Below are positions 11,888 to 21,011 of a DNA stretch of 33,533 bases, one piece after another. The position numbers and the translations under genes were made by a program. How positions within the stretch are numbered: the first letter of the stretch is position 1; every line of letters begins with the position of its first letter. The notes under the pieces were generated by a model. The model did no database searches. It saw only the letters and a program-made list of their open reading frames with translations, and had not been told where the DNA came from. This stretch comes from Stentor coeruleus (Eukaryota; Ciliophora; Heterotrichea; Heterotrichida; Stentoridae), in NCBI GenBank assembly GCA_001970955.1, contig MPUH01000815.1, positions 1 through 33,533 on the forward strand, given 5' to 3'.

Positions 11888-14092
11888 TTAAGGTTTTATC
11901 ATAGAAGCATAAACCCTATAAGGGTTTGGTAATATGCTTTTTGCCATTGATGATCTTAACCCTTTCCCCCCTCCACCTTTAATAGGTACTTTAATTCTAT
12001 TATAAATCGATTGTGAAGTTATATCGGTAAAAAGTTTATTAGCCTCAGCTTCAGCTATATCAAGTTCCTGTTTTTTCTCTTTCAACTCATTTTCTAATGA
12101 TCCAATTTTATAATTAAGCTTTGTGATTTTCCTAATGTTTAACTGTTTTTCTATATTTATCGAGTTTTGTTTTGTTAGTAATTGTTTATGCATTATTGTA
12201 AGATCGTTTAATATTTCTTGTAAATTTTCAATTTTTATTTTTAAAGTCTCTTCATCTTCAGTTAATATTGCCACAACTCCTCTATGGTTATCAATAATAG
12301 ACTCTAATTCGTTTTCTAAATATAAAATTTTGTCGTTGCGAGCTTTAAGTTCTCTGTTTAGTAAATCTTTTTCTTCATTTTGTCTACCTTTTGTCATATC
12401 TTGAAGTGCTTGATTTAATCTTATTTGCAAATTTAAAACTTCTGCTTGATTTTTTTTATATTTTTGTTGCTCGTTTATAAGTTTGGCTTTAAGTTGATCA
12501 ATTAAATCGGTTGATTCTGATAAGATTTCATTATCACCATATTGCATTTTAATTTGAAAATCTAATTTTTCACTTTCGACAAGCTTTTCATTGTAGGTCT
12601 GTTCGAGGTCAAGGATTTTGCTTTGAAGTTCTTCAACTTTGGCTGAAAGGGTTTCTTTTTCTATTGATAGTTTCGATGCTAATTCTATTTTATTATAAAT
12701 CGAAGATTCTAAACTGATGATCTTCATTTCTAAGACACTGATAAGAGATGCTTGATTTAGGTTATCATCATTTAATTGGGTAAGATTGGATTTAAGGTCT
12801 TTTGATGTGGATTTGTATTTGAAATTGTCTTCAACCAACACACTCAACTTAAATCTAGCCTCTTCTAAATCAGCTAAAAAATCATCAGTTTCTGTAATCT
12901 TTAAATCCTCAGACTCTTCTGTCTGTTCCGTTATAACAACTTTTTCACATTCAACTACATCATTTTTATTCAAAACCATCTCAAGCGAATTAATTTTCAT
13001 TGCTTTCCTCCTAAGTTCTTCTTCAACCTTAGCTAATTTTATCTTAAGTTCAGCCATAGTTAATTCTCTATTAACTTTTGGAGTATTTCTTATAGATTTA
13101 GCCCTATAGCCAAATCTTAATGTCGATATTGTCTCTTGTTCATTAATCAAAGCTGGAGAACATGTGACAAAAATAGCTGTTTTAGAATTCCCACCTAAAG
13201 AATCTTGAAGAATTCTAGTTAATTTCGAATCCCTATATGGAATATGTGATGATTTCCCATCTGTAAGCTGATTGATAACAAGTCCTAATGTATTCAAGCT
13301 TTTATTTATAGTTTTAAGTTCTTTAAGCCTAAGCCCTTCAGCATTAGTTTTAACTACTCTTTCTGATCCAGCCAAGTCAACTAAATAAAGCCTTCCAACT
13401 TTAGCACTTAAATCAAGAGCATTATTTTGAGTTATCGTTAATGAAAACATTGTATGTGATCTTGAAGATCTTGTATTCATTTTATTACAACTTACTTGAC
13501 GATTCTCTGTACCTATTTTAAGAAGTTCATATATTTCAAAATCACTTGATACATAATGTTCAGACAAATCGGCTATATAAATTCCTTTTGTTTTGTCCTG
13601 TCTTATTTTTAGATTTTTTTTTTGTATGTCAATCAAATCATTGATTTTTTCAAGATATAATTCACAGTAGGATACTTTTAAAGAGAATTCAATGTTATCA
13701 TCAGCAGATTCGATTGTATCAAAGACTGTGGTAATCATTCTTGGGATTATACCCATTGTATATGGGTCATAAATGTCATGACCTGTCATTGTATGAGTTT
13801 TTCCTGATGCTGTTTGGCCGTATGCAAAAATAGTCCCGTTGAAACCTTGGATAACATCTTCAATAATAGGTTTTGCTGCTTGGGTGTAAACATGTTGTTG
13901 TGTGCTTTCTGAGGTGAAAATGTAATCGAATGTGAAGGTTAATGGATTTGAGTATTCAGAAGTTGGGAAAATAGTTAGAGAGTCGTTTTTGAATTCAATT
14001 TTTATTAGTTCTGAGGATTGTCGTTCGTAAGTGTTTAGTGGGCGAAACCTACATAGTACTTTTATATTTGAAGTTTGGGTACTTTTAGACAT
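11888..14092 (-). CDS. Kinesin-1-like motor protein
   Basis: This is a 734-residue protein with an N-terminal motor domain (about 8-337): start KVLCRFRPLN, P-loop GQTASGKT at 92-99, switch I SSRSH at 209-213, switch II DLAGSE at 239-244, and the microtubule-binding stretch HIPYRDSKLTRILQDSLGG. A neck and long coiled coil follow (about 345-700). The motor most resembles conventional kinesin heavy chain (FNGTIFAYGQT, INKSLNTLG). The tail contains IKVPIKGGGGKG near residue 708, which resembles the autoinhibitory IAK-type tail motif of fungal-type kinesin-1 but is altered. The role is plus-end transport along microtubules, inferred from the family. At 734 residues it is shorter than the animal heavy chain (about 960). 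The gene is divergent from the next one, with 323 nt between the starts. Confidence 0.93.
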   Translation of the reverse strand: MSKSTQTSNIKVLCRFRPLNTYERQSSELIKIEFKNDSLTIFPTSEYSNPLTFTFDYIFTSESTQQHVYTQAAKPIIEDVIQGFNGTIFAYGQTASGKTHTMTGHDIYDPYTMGIIPRMITTVFDTIESADDNIEFSLKVSYCELYLEKINDLIDIQKKNLKIRQDKTKGIYIADLSEHYVSSDFEIYELLKIGTENRQVSCNKMNTRSSRSHTMFSLTITQNNALDLSAKVGRLYLVDLAGSERVVKTNAEGLRLKELKTINKSLNTLGLVINQLTDGKSSHIPYRDSKLTRILQDSLGGNSKTAIFVTCSPALINEQETISTLRFGYRAKSIRNTPKVNRELTMAELKIKLAKVEEELRRKAMKINSLEMVLNKNDVVECEKVVITEQTEESEDLKITETDDFLADLEEARFKLSVLVEDNFKYKSTSKDLKSNLTQLNDDNLNQASLISVLEMKIISLESSIYNKIELASKLSIEKETLSAKVEELQSKILDLEQTYNEKLVESEKLDFQIKMQYGDNEILSESTDLIDQLKAKLINEQQKYKKNQAEVLNLQIRLNQALQDMTKGRQNEEKDLLNRELKARNDKILYLENELESIIDNHRGVVAILTEDEETLKIKIENLQEILNDLTIMHKQLLTKQNSINIEKQLNIRKITKLNYKIGSLENELKEKKQELDIAEAEANKLFTDITSQSIYNRIKVPIKGGGGKGLRSSMAKSILPNPYRVYASMIKP

Positions 14093-14415
14093 ATATATTT
14101 TAAGGTCTAATAATTTTTATATTTAAATGCTTGTGAGAAATTTAAAGAATATAAAGCATTTATGGGTTTTAGGTAAAGAATATAAGGGTTTTGTATATGA
14201 TTTTTACATGAATATTAGTTAGGTTGGATTTAGGGGGAAAATCAAAATTTTAGATATCCCGCCTTTGGAAAAAGAGTTTATGGGTTTAGGTTTGGGAGAA
14301 GTGATGGGATATTTGGTTTGAAAATGTGGGTTTATTTTTAGGATTTATATATTGAATATGTGAACTTGCTATTATAAAAAGCCAGGGAAAAATAATAGTT
14401 CATATTTAAATAATC
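14093..14415. other. Divergent intergenic region
   Basis: This is the shared 5' region of the kinesin gene (minus) and the coiled-coil gene (plus). It is T/G-rich on the plus strand, so A/C-rich upstream on the kinesin coding strand. It grades to AT-rich near 14380. No motif is recognised with confidence. Confidence 0.45.
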
Positions 14416-16479
14416 ATGAACGCGAGCTCTATTGCTGATACATCCCAAGTATCAATATTCGATTCTTTAGAACATTTGCATATAATAACCCAAACAGCGC
14501 TGTCGAAATGCGATAAGAAATTCTCCAAGGTCATATCACGAGTTTTCAAGCAATGGGAACGGGCACTTTTTCGTCTGATTTCAGAAAAGCAATCTCGTGA
14601 TGCAGAGTTTTTCGATCTCAAAGAAAAATACCTACAAAGCAAAAACACTGAAATGAAGCTAAAACTAAAACTTTCACACAAAAAAACAAAAAAATCTGAA
14701 ATGATCAAAGAAATCCAAGACATAAAAAAACACCTAGAACAAGGGAAATTAATGTGGGAAATGCAAGTGAAAAAAATTGAAGATTCCCTACAAGAGCAAG
14801 AAAGAAACAAGCAAAAAATTGAAGCTTTATATCAACAAAGGCTTAGTGAAATAGACGCGGAATTAGATGACATAATACATATACACAAGAAAAAACTCGA
14901 AAATTCACATATTTTAAAAGAAATCCTCCCATCAATGTTTTCCCAAGAAGAACTTCAAGAAGAAAAAGCTTTTGTCCTAGGAGAAATATTCGAACGAAAA
15001 TTCTCAAATTTGAATATAAAAAAACTAGACCAAGAACCTATAATTGATATAAATTCCGATAACTCTGACCCATCTTTAAACCACGATGTATTTGAAGATT
15101 TAAGTGGTACACAAAAACAGGTATTTCAAAGATTATTAGAATTAAGGAAAAAAGTTTACCGGTTTAAACATAATGAATCCATGTGCACAAAAAACTCAAC
15201 AAATGACTCTTTGCCTTGTAATTTAAAGTCAATAAGTAAAAACTATACAATGAAAAACCCACAAAAAGCATTGAGTAAAACATTTGTTAATGATAAAAAA
15301 TCTAAAATTTCTCTTTTGGTACTATGGCATGCTGGGGTTATTTTTGGTACAAAAGGTAGTGAAAAATATAGAGAAGAATTAACAAATATGCTAAATTCAG
15401 ATAAATTGAGTATAAGTCAAAGAGAGAGTATTGTATATAAATTGATACATGGAGAGATAAAAAATAATACAAATATGAGAAATGTTGATAGAAATGAATT
15501 GGTTAAACAAGAAAGTTGGGGAGAAATGAGTTCTATATATGTTGATGATGATAAAAATAATGAGTTTTTAAAAGAGTTGGAAAATGTTTTAAGTAAAGAG
15601 TCGGTAAATATAAGTAAAGAACTTTTGGAGTTTATGGATGAGAATACACAGATAAATGAAGAGAAGGATTTTTTTAATGAACTTGATGATATGTTTGCTA
15701 AACCTTTTGAAAATGATGATAAAAGGATTTTTGATATAAAAAGTGATGATAATGTTAAAGAAAAAAACTTAGGTAATGAAAGTATGGATAAAAGAGAAGA
15801 AATGCCTGATATTGATTTGAGTAAAGTACAGGAAAATAGTTCTATGTCAATAATAAAAGAATTCAGTCAAAATGAAAGCATGTGTTCGAAAATGAGACTA
15901 AGTGAGGATAGTAAAAGAGAAAACCCGATAATTGAATACGAAGAAATAGTTTCTTCATTTAAAATGATAAACCCTGAGCATAAAAAAGGCAATTTCTCCA
16001 CAATTTTTTCCCCTAAAAACAACATGTTTTTCATCCCAGAACCTTCACGACCAAGGTCAAACCCAAGAATCCTTAGAAAATCAGAAGAAAACTGCAAATC
16101 CCGTGAGGCTAGTATTGAAGATAGCTATAATTCTTTCCATAAAGTTCCTGTCAAACCTTTAGCTGAAAATATTAGAAAACCTGTTTTAATGAAAAATAAA
16201 CTGCCTGTTATACCTAGACCACCTTGTGATACAAAGAAACTTCAAGCGAAAAGCTTTAGGGAAAGATCTTTACAGCCTGTTAGAGCAGGAAATAATAGAG
16301 CTGTTCAATCACCACAGACTAAAAAAGTTAATAGTGGGGATAAGAAAATTAATTCTCCAGCAACAGCTTTGAAGTTTAGAATGAAAAGAATAAAGGATGT
16401 AAGTACTGGAAGTGTGAAGAATACTAAGGAAACACAGCATTCTAATAAAACTGTGACTGCAAGAAAAGTTAATATATAG
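14416..16479 (+). CDS. Coiled-coil hypothetical protein, 687 residues
   Basis: The ATG-started frame ends with TAG. Residues about 30-175 are highly charged and predicted by eye to be coiled coil (LKEKYLQSKNTEMKLKLKLS, then QDIKKHLEQGKLMWEMQ). The middle is acidic, Asn/Glu/Asp-rich and apparently disordered. The last roughly 170 residues are basic and proline-rich (PEPSRPRSNPRILRKSEE, KPVLMKNKLPVIPRPP), as often seen in microtubule-binding tails. No family is recognised; a cytoskeletal role is only a guess from composition. Codon use becomes more AT-rich in the middle third. Confidence 0.75.
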   Translation: MNASSIADTSQVSIFDSLEHLHIITQTALSKCDKKFSKVISRVFKQWERALFRLISEKQSRDAEFFDLKEKYLQSKNTEMKLKLKLSHKKTKKSEMIKEIQDIKKHLEQGKLMWEMQVKKIEDSLQEQERNKQKIEALYQQRLSEIDAELDDIIHIHKKKLENSHILKEILPSMFSQEELQEEKAFVLGEIFERKFSNLNIKKLDQEPIIDINSDNSDPSLNHDVFEDLSGTQKQVFQRLLELRKKVYRFKHNESMCTKNSTNDSLPCNLKSISKNYTMKNPQKALSKTFVNDKKSKISLLVLWHAGVIFGTKGSEKYREELTNMLNSDKLSISQRESIVYKLIHGEIKNNTNMRNVDRNELVKQESWGEMSSIYVDDDKNNEFLKELENVLSKESVNISKELLEFMDENTQINEEKDFFNELDDMFAKPFENDDKRIFDIKSDDNVKEKNLGNESMDKREEMPDIDLSKVQENSSMSIIKEFSQNESMCSKMRLSEDSKRENPIIEYEEIVSSFKMINPEHKKGNFSTIFSPKNNMFFIPEPSRPRSNPRILRKSEENCKSREASIEDSYNSFHKVPVKPLAENIRKPVLMKNKLPVIPRPPCDTKKLQAKSFRERSLQPVRAGNNRAVQSPQTKKVNSGDKKINSPATALKFRMKRIKDVSTGSVKNTKETQHSNKTVTARKVNI

Positions 16480-16921
16480 AAACTAATTAATTTTTACTTG
16501 ATTTAACTTATATAAATGTGATTTTTTGAAGGGAGTAAGGAATATGAATTAATGTTTTAATAGGATGATAAGAAGAATGTTTTTTTGTTTTTGTTAAAAT
16601 GTGATTGCCATGGTTTTGTATAGTAATTCAAGGCTTATTGTAGGTTTTTATATTGGATGATGCTTATAAGAATAATTGATTCTATAGTTTTTGCTATTAA
16701 TAATATATTACAATATAAGCATACTATCAAACTTTAATAAATCCTATCATTGCCATATTTTCCCATCTAAACTTTCCAATAAAAACCACCTAAACGTCCT
16801 ATCCTAAAAACTTAACCTTGACTTAATCAAACTAATTTCCACTTCCCACACTTTTCATAATTATAAAATAAAAAAACTCCATATCTCACATATATATAAA
16901 AATAGTAATGCACGTAACTTC
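16480..16921. other. Intergenic, T/G-rich then A/C-rich
   Basis: The first 200 bases look like a 3' flank. From about 16740 to 16870 the strand is A/C-rich, as before plus-strand genes. An ATG at 16908 lies in the frame of the PGPG-repeat gene downstream but meets TAG at 16932, inside the telomere-like array. Confidence 0.5.
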
Positions 16922-16957
16922 GTTAGGGTGTTAGGGTGTTAGGGTGTTAGGGTGTTA
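16922..16957 (+). repeat. Internal telomere-like 8-nt repeat array
   Basis: Four and a half perfect copies of GTTAGGGT (equivalently TGTTAGGG, complement CCCTAACA) lie here. As I recall, this is the 8-nt telomere unit reported for Stentor. The G-rich strand runs left to right, the orientation of a right-hand chromosome end for the sequence to the left. It sits at the 5' edge of an open frame with no start codon. It may be a true internal array, a chromosome-end fusion or an assembly join. Confidence 0.85.
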
Positions 16958-16958
16958 A

Positions 16959-18149
16959 AAAAGCAACTTCCTAACCCCCGGGCCAGGCAACTACAATCCA
17001 TCTTTAAGTAAATATGAGAGTTCCCCAAATTACAAAATTGGGACAAGCTCTCGTGATCCTAATCTAATCTCATCAACCCCAGGACCAGGAACATATGAAT
17101 CCAAGAGTACAATCTTAGGTAAGCCAGCACCAAAAATCGGATCATCTGAAAGACCTCCTTTAAGTGAAACAATAGAAACTCCAGGTCCAGGAGCATATCA
17201 AATCCACGATCCAATAGAAGGACCTAAATTCTCAATGCAAGGAAGAAAAGATTCAGGTACATTTTCATCAAATCCAGGTCCAGGGCATTATAATCAAAGT
17301 TTAAACGATGTGAATTCAAAAGATCGAGCTCCAACATATAGAATTGGTTCAGGATCAAGAACTGAAAGGCCAAGTTCTGCAATAGTCCCAGGCCCTGGAG
17401 CATATAATGCTGATAAAAAACACTCAGGACCAAGTTGGGGTTTCGGGACGCAGTCCCGAGTAAGTGTTTTTAAAGTAGACATTCCAGGTCCAGGTACATA
17501 TACAAATACTGATTCTTTAAGCAGAAGAGGTTTTAGTATGGCAGGTCGAAGACCACAAAGTTCAAACAATTCAACACCTGGCCCTGGATCATATAATCCA
17601 TCAACAACTGATAGGCCAAAATCTCCAGGTTGGAGTATGGGTAAGTCCTCTAGAGATAAAATTTTAGCTAATGGTTGTGGAATACCTGGTCCAGGTTCAT
17701 ATTCTTTATATAATACGCTAGGAAAAACAGCACCAGTATTCGGATCATCAAAACGCCAAGGATCATCTAGTGTTAGTCAAACTCCAGGACCAGGAGATTA
17801 CAATGCTTATTATAAAAATCATGGCCCTTCATATTCGATGAGACCTAAAACTGCTTCAAGTAATAAAAATTCTGGTCCTGGACCTGGGCAATATAATCCA
17901 AGTGCATCTTGTAGTGATTTTAAATGGACAATTGGAAAAGAACCTAAAGGTCTGAATTTATCTTTGTCGAAAACAGCTTCAGTCCCTGGACCTGGATATT
18001 ATAATTGTGGTAAAGGACCAGGTGGGCCGAAATGGGGCTTTGGTAGTGAACCAAAATCTAAAGATTTTAAAGACCCTAACCCTGGCCCAGGTAGCTATGC
18101 AACCTACTCAACTATAGGGAACCTTCCTGGATATGCTAGAAGACCATAG
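16959..18149 (+). CDS. PGPG-repeat (SHIPPO/ODF3-type) protein, 5' end missing
   Basis: The frame is open from 16959, just after a TAA formed by the telomere-like array, to TAG at 18149, giving up to 396 residues. It contains twelve (T/N/I/V)PGPG(x)Y motifs spaced 20-45 residues apart, for example TPGPGNYNP near the start and NPGPGSYATYSTIGNLPG at the end. This is the SHIPPO repeat of ODF3/CIMAP and STPG proteins, which bind microtubules in cilia and sperm tails. The first in-frame ATG is at 17235, but the three repeats upstream of it are clearly coding. The only in-frame upstream ATG (16908) is cut off by two stops in the repeat array. The gene is therefore broken, misassembled at its 5' end, or starts in a way I cannot see. 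Confidence 0.85.
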   Translation, partial: KSNFLTPGPGNYNPSLSKYESSPNYKIGTSSRDPNLISSTPGPGTYESKSTILGKPAPKIGSSERPPLSETIETPGPGAYQIHDPIEGPKFSMQGRKDSGTFSSNPGPGHYNQSLNDVNSKDRAPTYRIGSGSRTERPSSAIVPGPGAYNADKKHSGPSWGFGTQSRVSVFKVDIPGPGTYTNTDSLSRRGFSMAGRRPQSSNNSTPGPGSYNPSTTDRPKSPGWSMGKSSRDKILANGCGIPGPGSYSLYNTLGKTAPVFGSSKRQGSSSVSQTPGPGDYNAYYKNHGPSYSMRPKTASSNKNSGPGPGQYNPSASCSDFKWTIGKEPKGLNLSLSKTASVPGPGYYNCGKGPGGPKWGFGSEPKSKDFKDPNPGPGSYATYSTIGNLPGYARRP

Positions 18150-18198
18150 TAAACTAATTAAATTTCGAAACCATTCCAAAGATCCTTTAAAACCTTTT

Positions 18199-18668
18199 TT
18201 TCCTTCTCCAGAATTAAAATAATCATATATTCTCCAATACACTTAACAGTCAAATCTGTATTTCATTGTGATAATATCCCTGCTTCAAATTGCTTAAACT
18301 TATCATTTTCTATATATACTTCTTAATATGATATATATAACATACAGTTCCATCTAGCTGGGATATCTTTTGCTATTAAGTTTTATATTCTAAAATCCAA
18401 TATAAAACATTAGCTTGGGTAACTTTACATGTTTCTGATTCAGTAATTTCTTCATGAGCCAGATCTTTATCTGTTATTATTTATTGAGTATCTCCTTGTG
18501 ATAGTATTCCTGAGTTATTTCTGAAATCCTCATATGCTAATTGACTTGATAAAATATGGATTATAGTGTTATAACCACTATGAGGATGATCAAGAAGGAC
18601 TTCTATATTAGGAGTATTTTTAGCTTATAATGAGTGAATTTTAAGAATTGGTTCATAACTTGGAGGTC
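18199..18668 (-). pseudogene. Decayed pirin-family gene
   Basis: Read on the minus strand, this segment encodes degraded pirin (bicupin). From the upstream end, one frame gives PSYEPILKIHSL, a stop, then IEVLLDHPHSGYNTIIHIL, YEDFRNNSGILSQGDTQ, a stop where pirins have Trp, then KDLAHEEI. The metal-site pattern (HPH, and HEE) is still visible. Near 18388 the frame slips by one base, and the C-terminal cupin continues as IAKDIPARWNCMLYISY, stop, EVYIENDKFKQFEAGIL, stop. At least five in-frame stops and one frameshift rule out a functional enzyme. None of the stops can be removed by a GTA...YAG 15-nt intron that I can find. The pirin match is from memory of the family motifs. Confidence 0.72.
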
Positions 18669-19016
18669 ACCAGTTCCAATAATTTTATGTGTAGAAATTG
18701 AATCTATTTTCTTAGTTTTGGTTTAGAATTTTCTTGAAAGAACATAGTGGGTGTATGTTTATATGTGTATACTCAATTATAAATAGCCCAGTTAGTTCAA
18801 TGAAAATCAGGTGTTGTAGATTCATTTTTATGTTAAATAATATATAATTTGAGGTTTTTGAACGGAATTTTTTTCCCTACTTCTAAGTTTGAATTTTTAT
18901 ATTTAAAAGATGTACTTTTTGTTTAATTTTAATAAATAACTTGTCAATTGAGTTTGTAAATATTACAATTATTAGCTGAATATAATAATTATATCTGCTG
19001 ATTCAAAATAATAAAA
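18669..19016. other. Intergenic before the TM9 gene
   Basis: This is AT-rich DNA that may include the eroded 5' part of the pirin pseudogene. No open frame, RNA or repeat is seen. Unlike other plus-strand 5' flanks it is not clearly A/C-rich. Confidence 0.4.
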
Positions 19017-21011
19017 ATGTTCTTCCTTGCATATTTCCTCACTCTAGTCCAAGGTTCGTATTTGCCAGGTACAATGCAAAATAAGTTCTATAAAAATCAA
19101 AAAATTAAACTCTACGTAGAAAAACTTGACTCAAGCCTAACTCAACTGCCTTACGATTACTATTACCTTGGCTACTGTAATTCCAAAGATATAAAAGAAA
19201 AAAATCCTAATGAAATCGAAGAAGATGAAAATATCGGCCAAGAACTTGTTGGGGATATTCTCAAATCCTCCCACTATGACATCACCATGGGTAATGAAAG
19301 CCAATGTATCGATCTCTGTACAAAAGAACTTAACAATGAGAAAATCGATAATTTCAAATGGATGATTGATAATGAATACAGTTCATTCTGGGTATTAGAT
19401 TCACTACCTGCAGGTTGGAGATGGACAAATTATCAAAGTGGATATCAAAACTCAATGTATGAAGATGGTTTCCCATTAGGTTATAAACAAGGAGGTGACT
19501 ATTACATTTTTAACCATCACAACATAATAATCCAAATAAACAAAGACTATGATGATCAGAAAAAAGAAATTTGGTATATAGTCGGTTTCCTTGTTGAACC
19601 ACTAAGTCTTTCTGAAACCAGCAACTGTCATAAAAGCCAATTTAAAGAAATTTTTTTTTCAAACAAAAAATACATCGACCAGAAAATCGACGGCAAAGCT
19701 TCAAAGTCTATTTTTTTTACACAAGAAAGTTTATCCCCAAAGCATTTAAACAAAACAGTGAAATTTACTTACAGCATAATTTTTGAAGACAGTAATACAA
19801 CTTGGTCAACTCGTTGGGAACATTATTTTTATATGTCAACATCTAATCGTGAAGTTCATTGGCTTGGTCTTGTTAACTCATTTGCTATGGTCCTTTTACT
19901 TACAGGTATGGTTGGGGCGATATTAAAAAGAGTTATTCATAGAGATATTAATCATTATAATGATACTGTTGAATATGAAGATGAAACTGGATGGAAACAA
20001 ATACATTCTGATGTATTTCGTAGTCCAGTTTATGCAAGTTTATTTTCTATTATAATTGGTTCTGGTGTACAGTTTATATTTATGATATCATTGACGTTGT
20101 TTTTTACGGTGCTTGGGTTTTTATCCCCTGCTCATCGTGGAGGACTTTTAACAACAATTTTGGTACTGTTTGTGTTTATGGGAATTTTTGCAGGGTTTAC
20201 CTCAGCCAGGCTTTTTAAAATGTTTGGAGGGATTTTGTGGAAAAGAAATGCTTTAGGTACGGCGATGATATTCCCAGGAACGTGTTTTGGTATGTTTTTT
20301 TTTATTAATTTTTTTTTGATTAGTGAAGAAAGCTCTGGAGCTGTGTCTTTTAGTTTACTTTTACAGTTAGTCCTTATGTGGTTTGGCATTTCGGTACCTT
20401 TAGTGTTTTTAGGAGCTTTTATTGGGTTTTCTAAACCCCCCATTATTAACCCAGTTAGGGTGTCGAAAATACCGAAGCCTATACAAATGATCCCTGGGCT
20501 TAGTAAAATCAAACTTATTGGGTTGTTGGCTGGATGTTTGCCTTTTGGAGGAATGTTTATTGAGCTGAGTTATGTGATGAATTGTTTATGGAACGCAAAT
20601 TATTTGTATTATTTGTTTGGGTTTTTGTTTTTATGTTTTATTATATTGATTATAACTTCAGCAGANTATTTGTATTATTTGTTTGGGTTTTTGTTTTTAT
20701 GTTTTATTATATTGATTATAACTTCAGCAGAAGTTTCTATTTTACTTTGCTATATTTTGCTATGTAGAGAGGATTATAGGTGGTGGTGGATGTCATTTGG
20801 AGTTTCAGGGTCATCCGGTGTTTATTTTTTTGGATATGCTGTAATTTATTGGGCGATGAATTTAGGCTTTACAAGGGTATCATCATTTGTATTGTATTTT
20901 GGCTATATGGCTCTAGGTAGTTTGTTTTATGCACTTATTACAGGGACTATAGGGTTTATTGCCTCATTCATATTTATTAGGTCTATATTCTCATTAATAA
21001 AAATAGATTAA
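19017..21011 (+). CDS. TM9SF/nonaspanin (EMP70) membrane protein
   Basis: The product is 664 residues as assembled. Residues 1-14 form a hydrophobic signal peptide. A luminal domain follows, beginning with YLPGT and containing the family-typical LPYDYYYLGYC; the first membrane helix is near residue 285. The C-terminal half holds the other eight helices, with conserved segments such as HRDINHYND, VHWLGLVNSF, FGGILWKRNA and DYRWWWMSFG. The protein ends in KID, matching the K(V/I/L)D Golgi-retention signal of this family. TM9 proteins act in endosome/Golgi trafficking and in phagocytic adhesion. Residues about 529-550 are a 22-residue duplication around an unknown base at 20666, probably an assembly fault, so the real length is likely 642, normal for the family. 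Confidence 0.95.
   Translation: MFFLAYFLTLVQGSYLPGTMQNKFYKNQKIKLYVEKLDSSLTQLPYDYYYLGYCNSKDIKEKNPNEIEEDENIGQELVGDILKSSHYDITMGNESQCIDLCTKELNNEKIDNFKWMIDNEYSSFWVLDSLPAGWRWTNYQSGYQNSMYEDGFPLGYKQGGDYYIFNHHNIIIQINKDYDDQKKEIWYIVGFLVEPLSLSETSNCHKSQFKEIFFSNKKYIDQKIDGKASKSIFFTQESLSPKHLNKTVKFTYSIIFEDSNTTWSTRWEHYFYMSTSNREVHWLGLVNSFAMVLLLTGMVGAILKRVIHRDINHYNDTVEYEDETGWKQIHSDVFRSPVYASLFSIIIGSGVQFIFMISLTLFFTVLGFLSPAHRGGLLTTILVLFVFMGIFAGFTSARLFKMFGGILWKRNALGTAMIFPGTCFGMFFFINFFLISEESSGAVSFSLLLQLVLMWFGISVPLVFLGAFIGFSKPPIINPVRVSKIPKPIQMIPGLSKIKLIGLLAGCLPFGGMFIELSYVMNCLWNANYLYYLFGFLFLCFIILIITSAXYLYYLFGFLFLCFIILIITSAEVSILLCYILLCREDYRWWWMSFGVSGSSGVYFFGYAVIYWAMNLGFTRVSSFVLYFGYMALGSLFYALITGTIGFIASFIFIRSIFSLIKID
20601..20731 (+). 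repeat. 65-nt direct duplication around a single n
   Basis: Bases 20601-20665 recur identically at 20667-20731, separated by an 'n' at 20666. The offset of 66 nt keeps frame and duplicates most of a membrane helix. An unmerged contig overlap is the likely cause. Confidence 0.9.

Noticed and set aside
16908..16963. Telomere-like array as part of an intron of the PGPG gene
   Set aside because: GT...TAG segments of 15 nt exist in the array, but they start GTG or GTT rather than GTA, and removing any one leaves at least one of the two in-frame stops.
10431..20731. The two n-centred duplications as real protein repeats
   Set aside because: Near-identical copies around a single unknown base point to unmerged contig overlaps, and the TM9 family does not tolerate an extra part-helix at this place.
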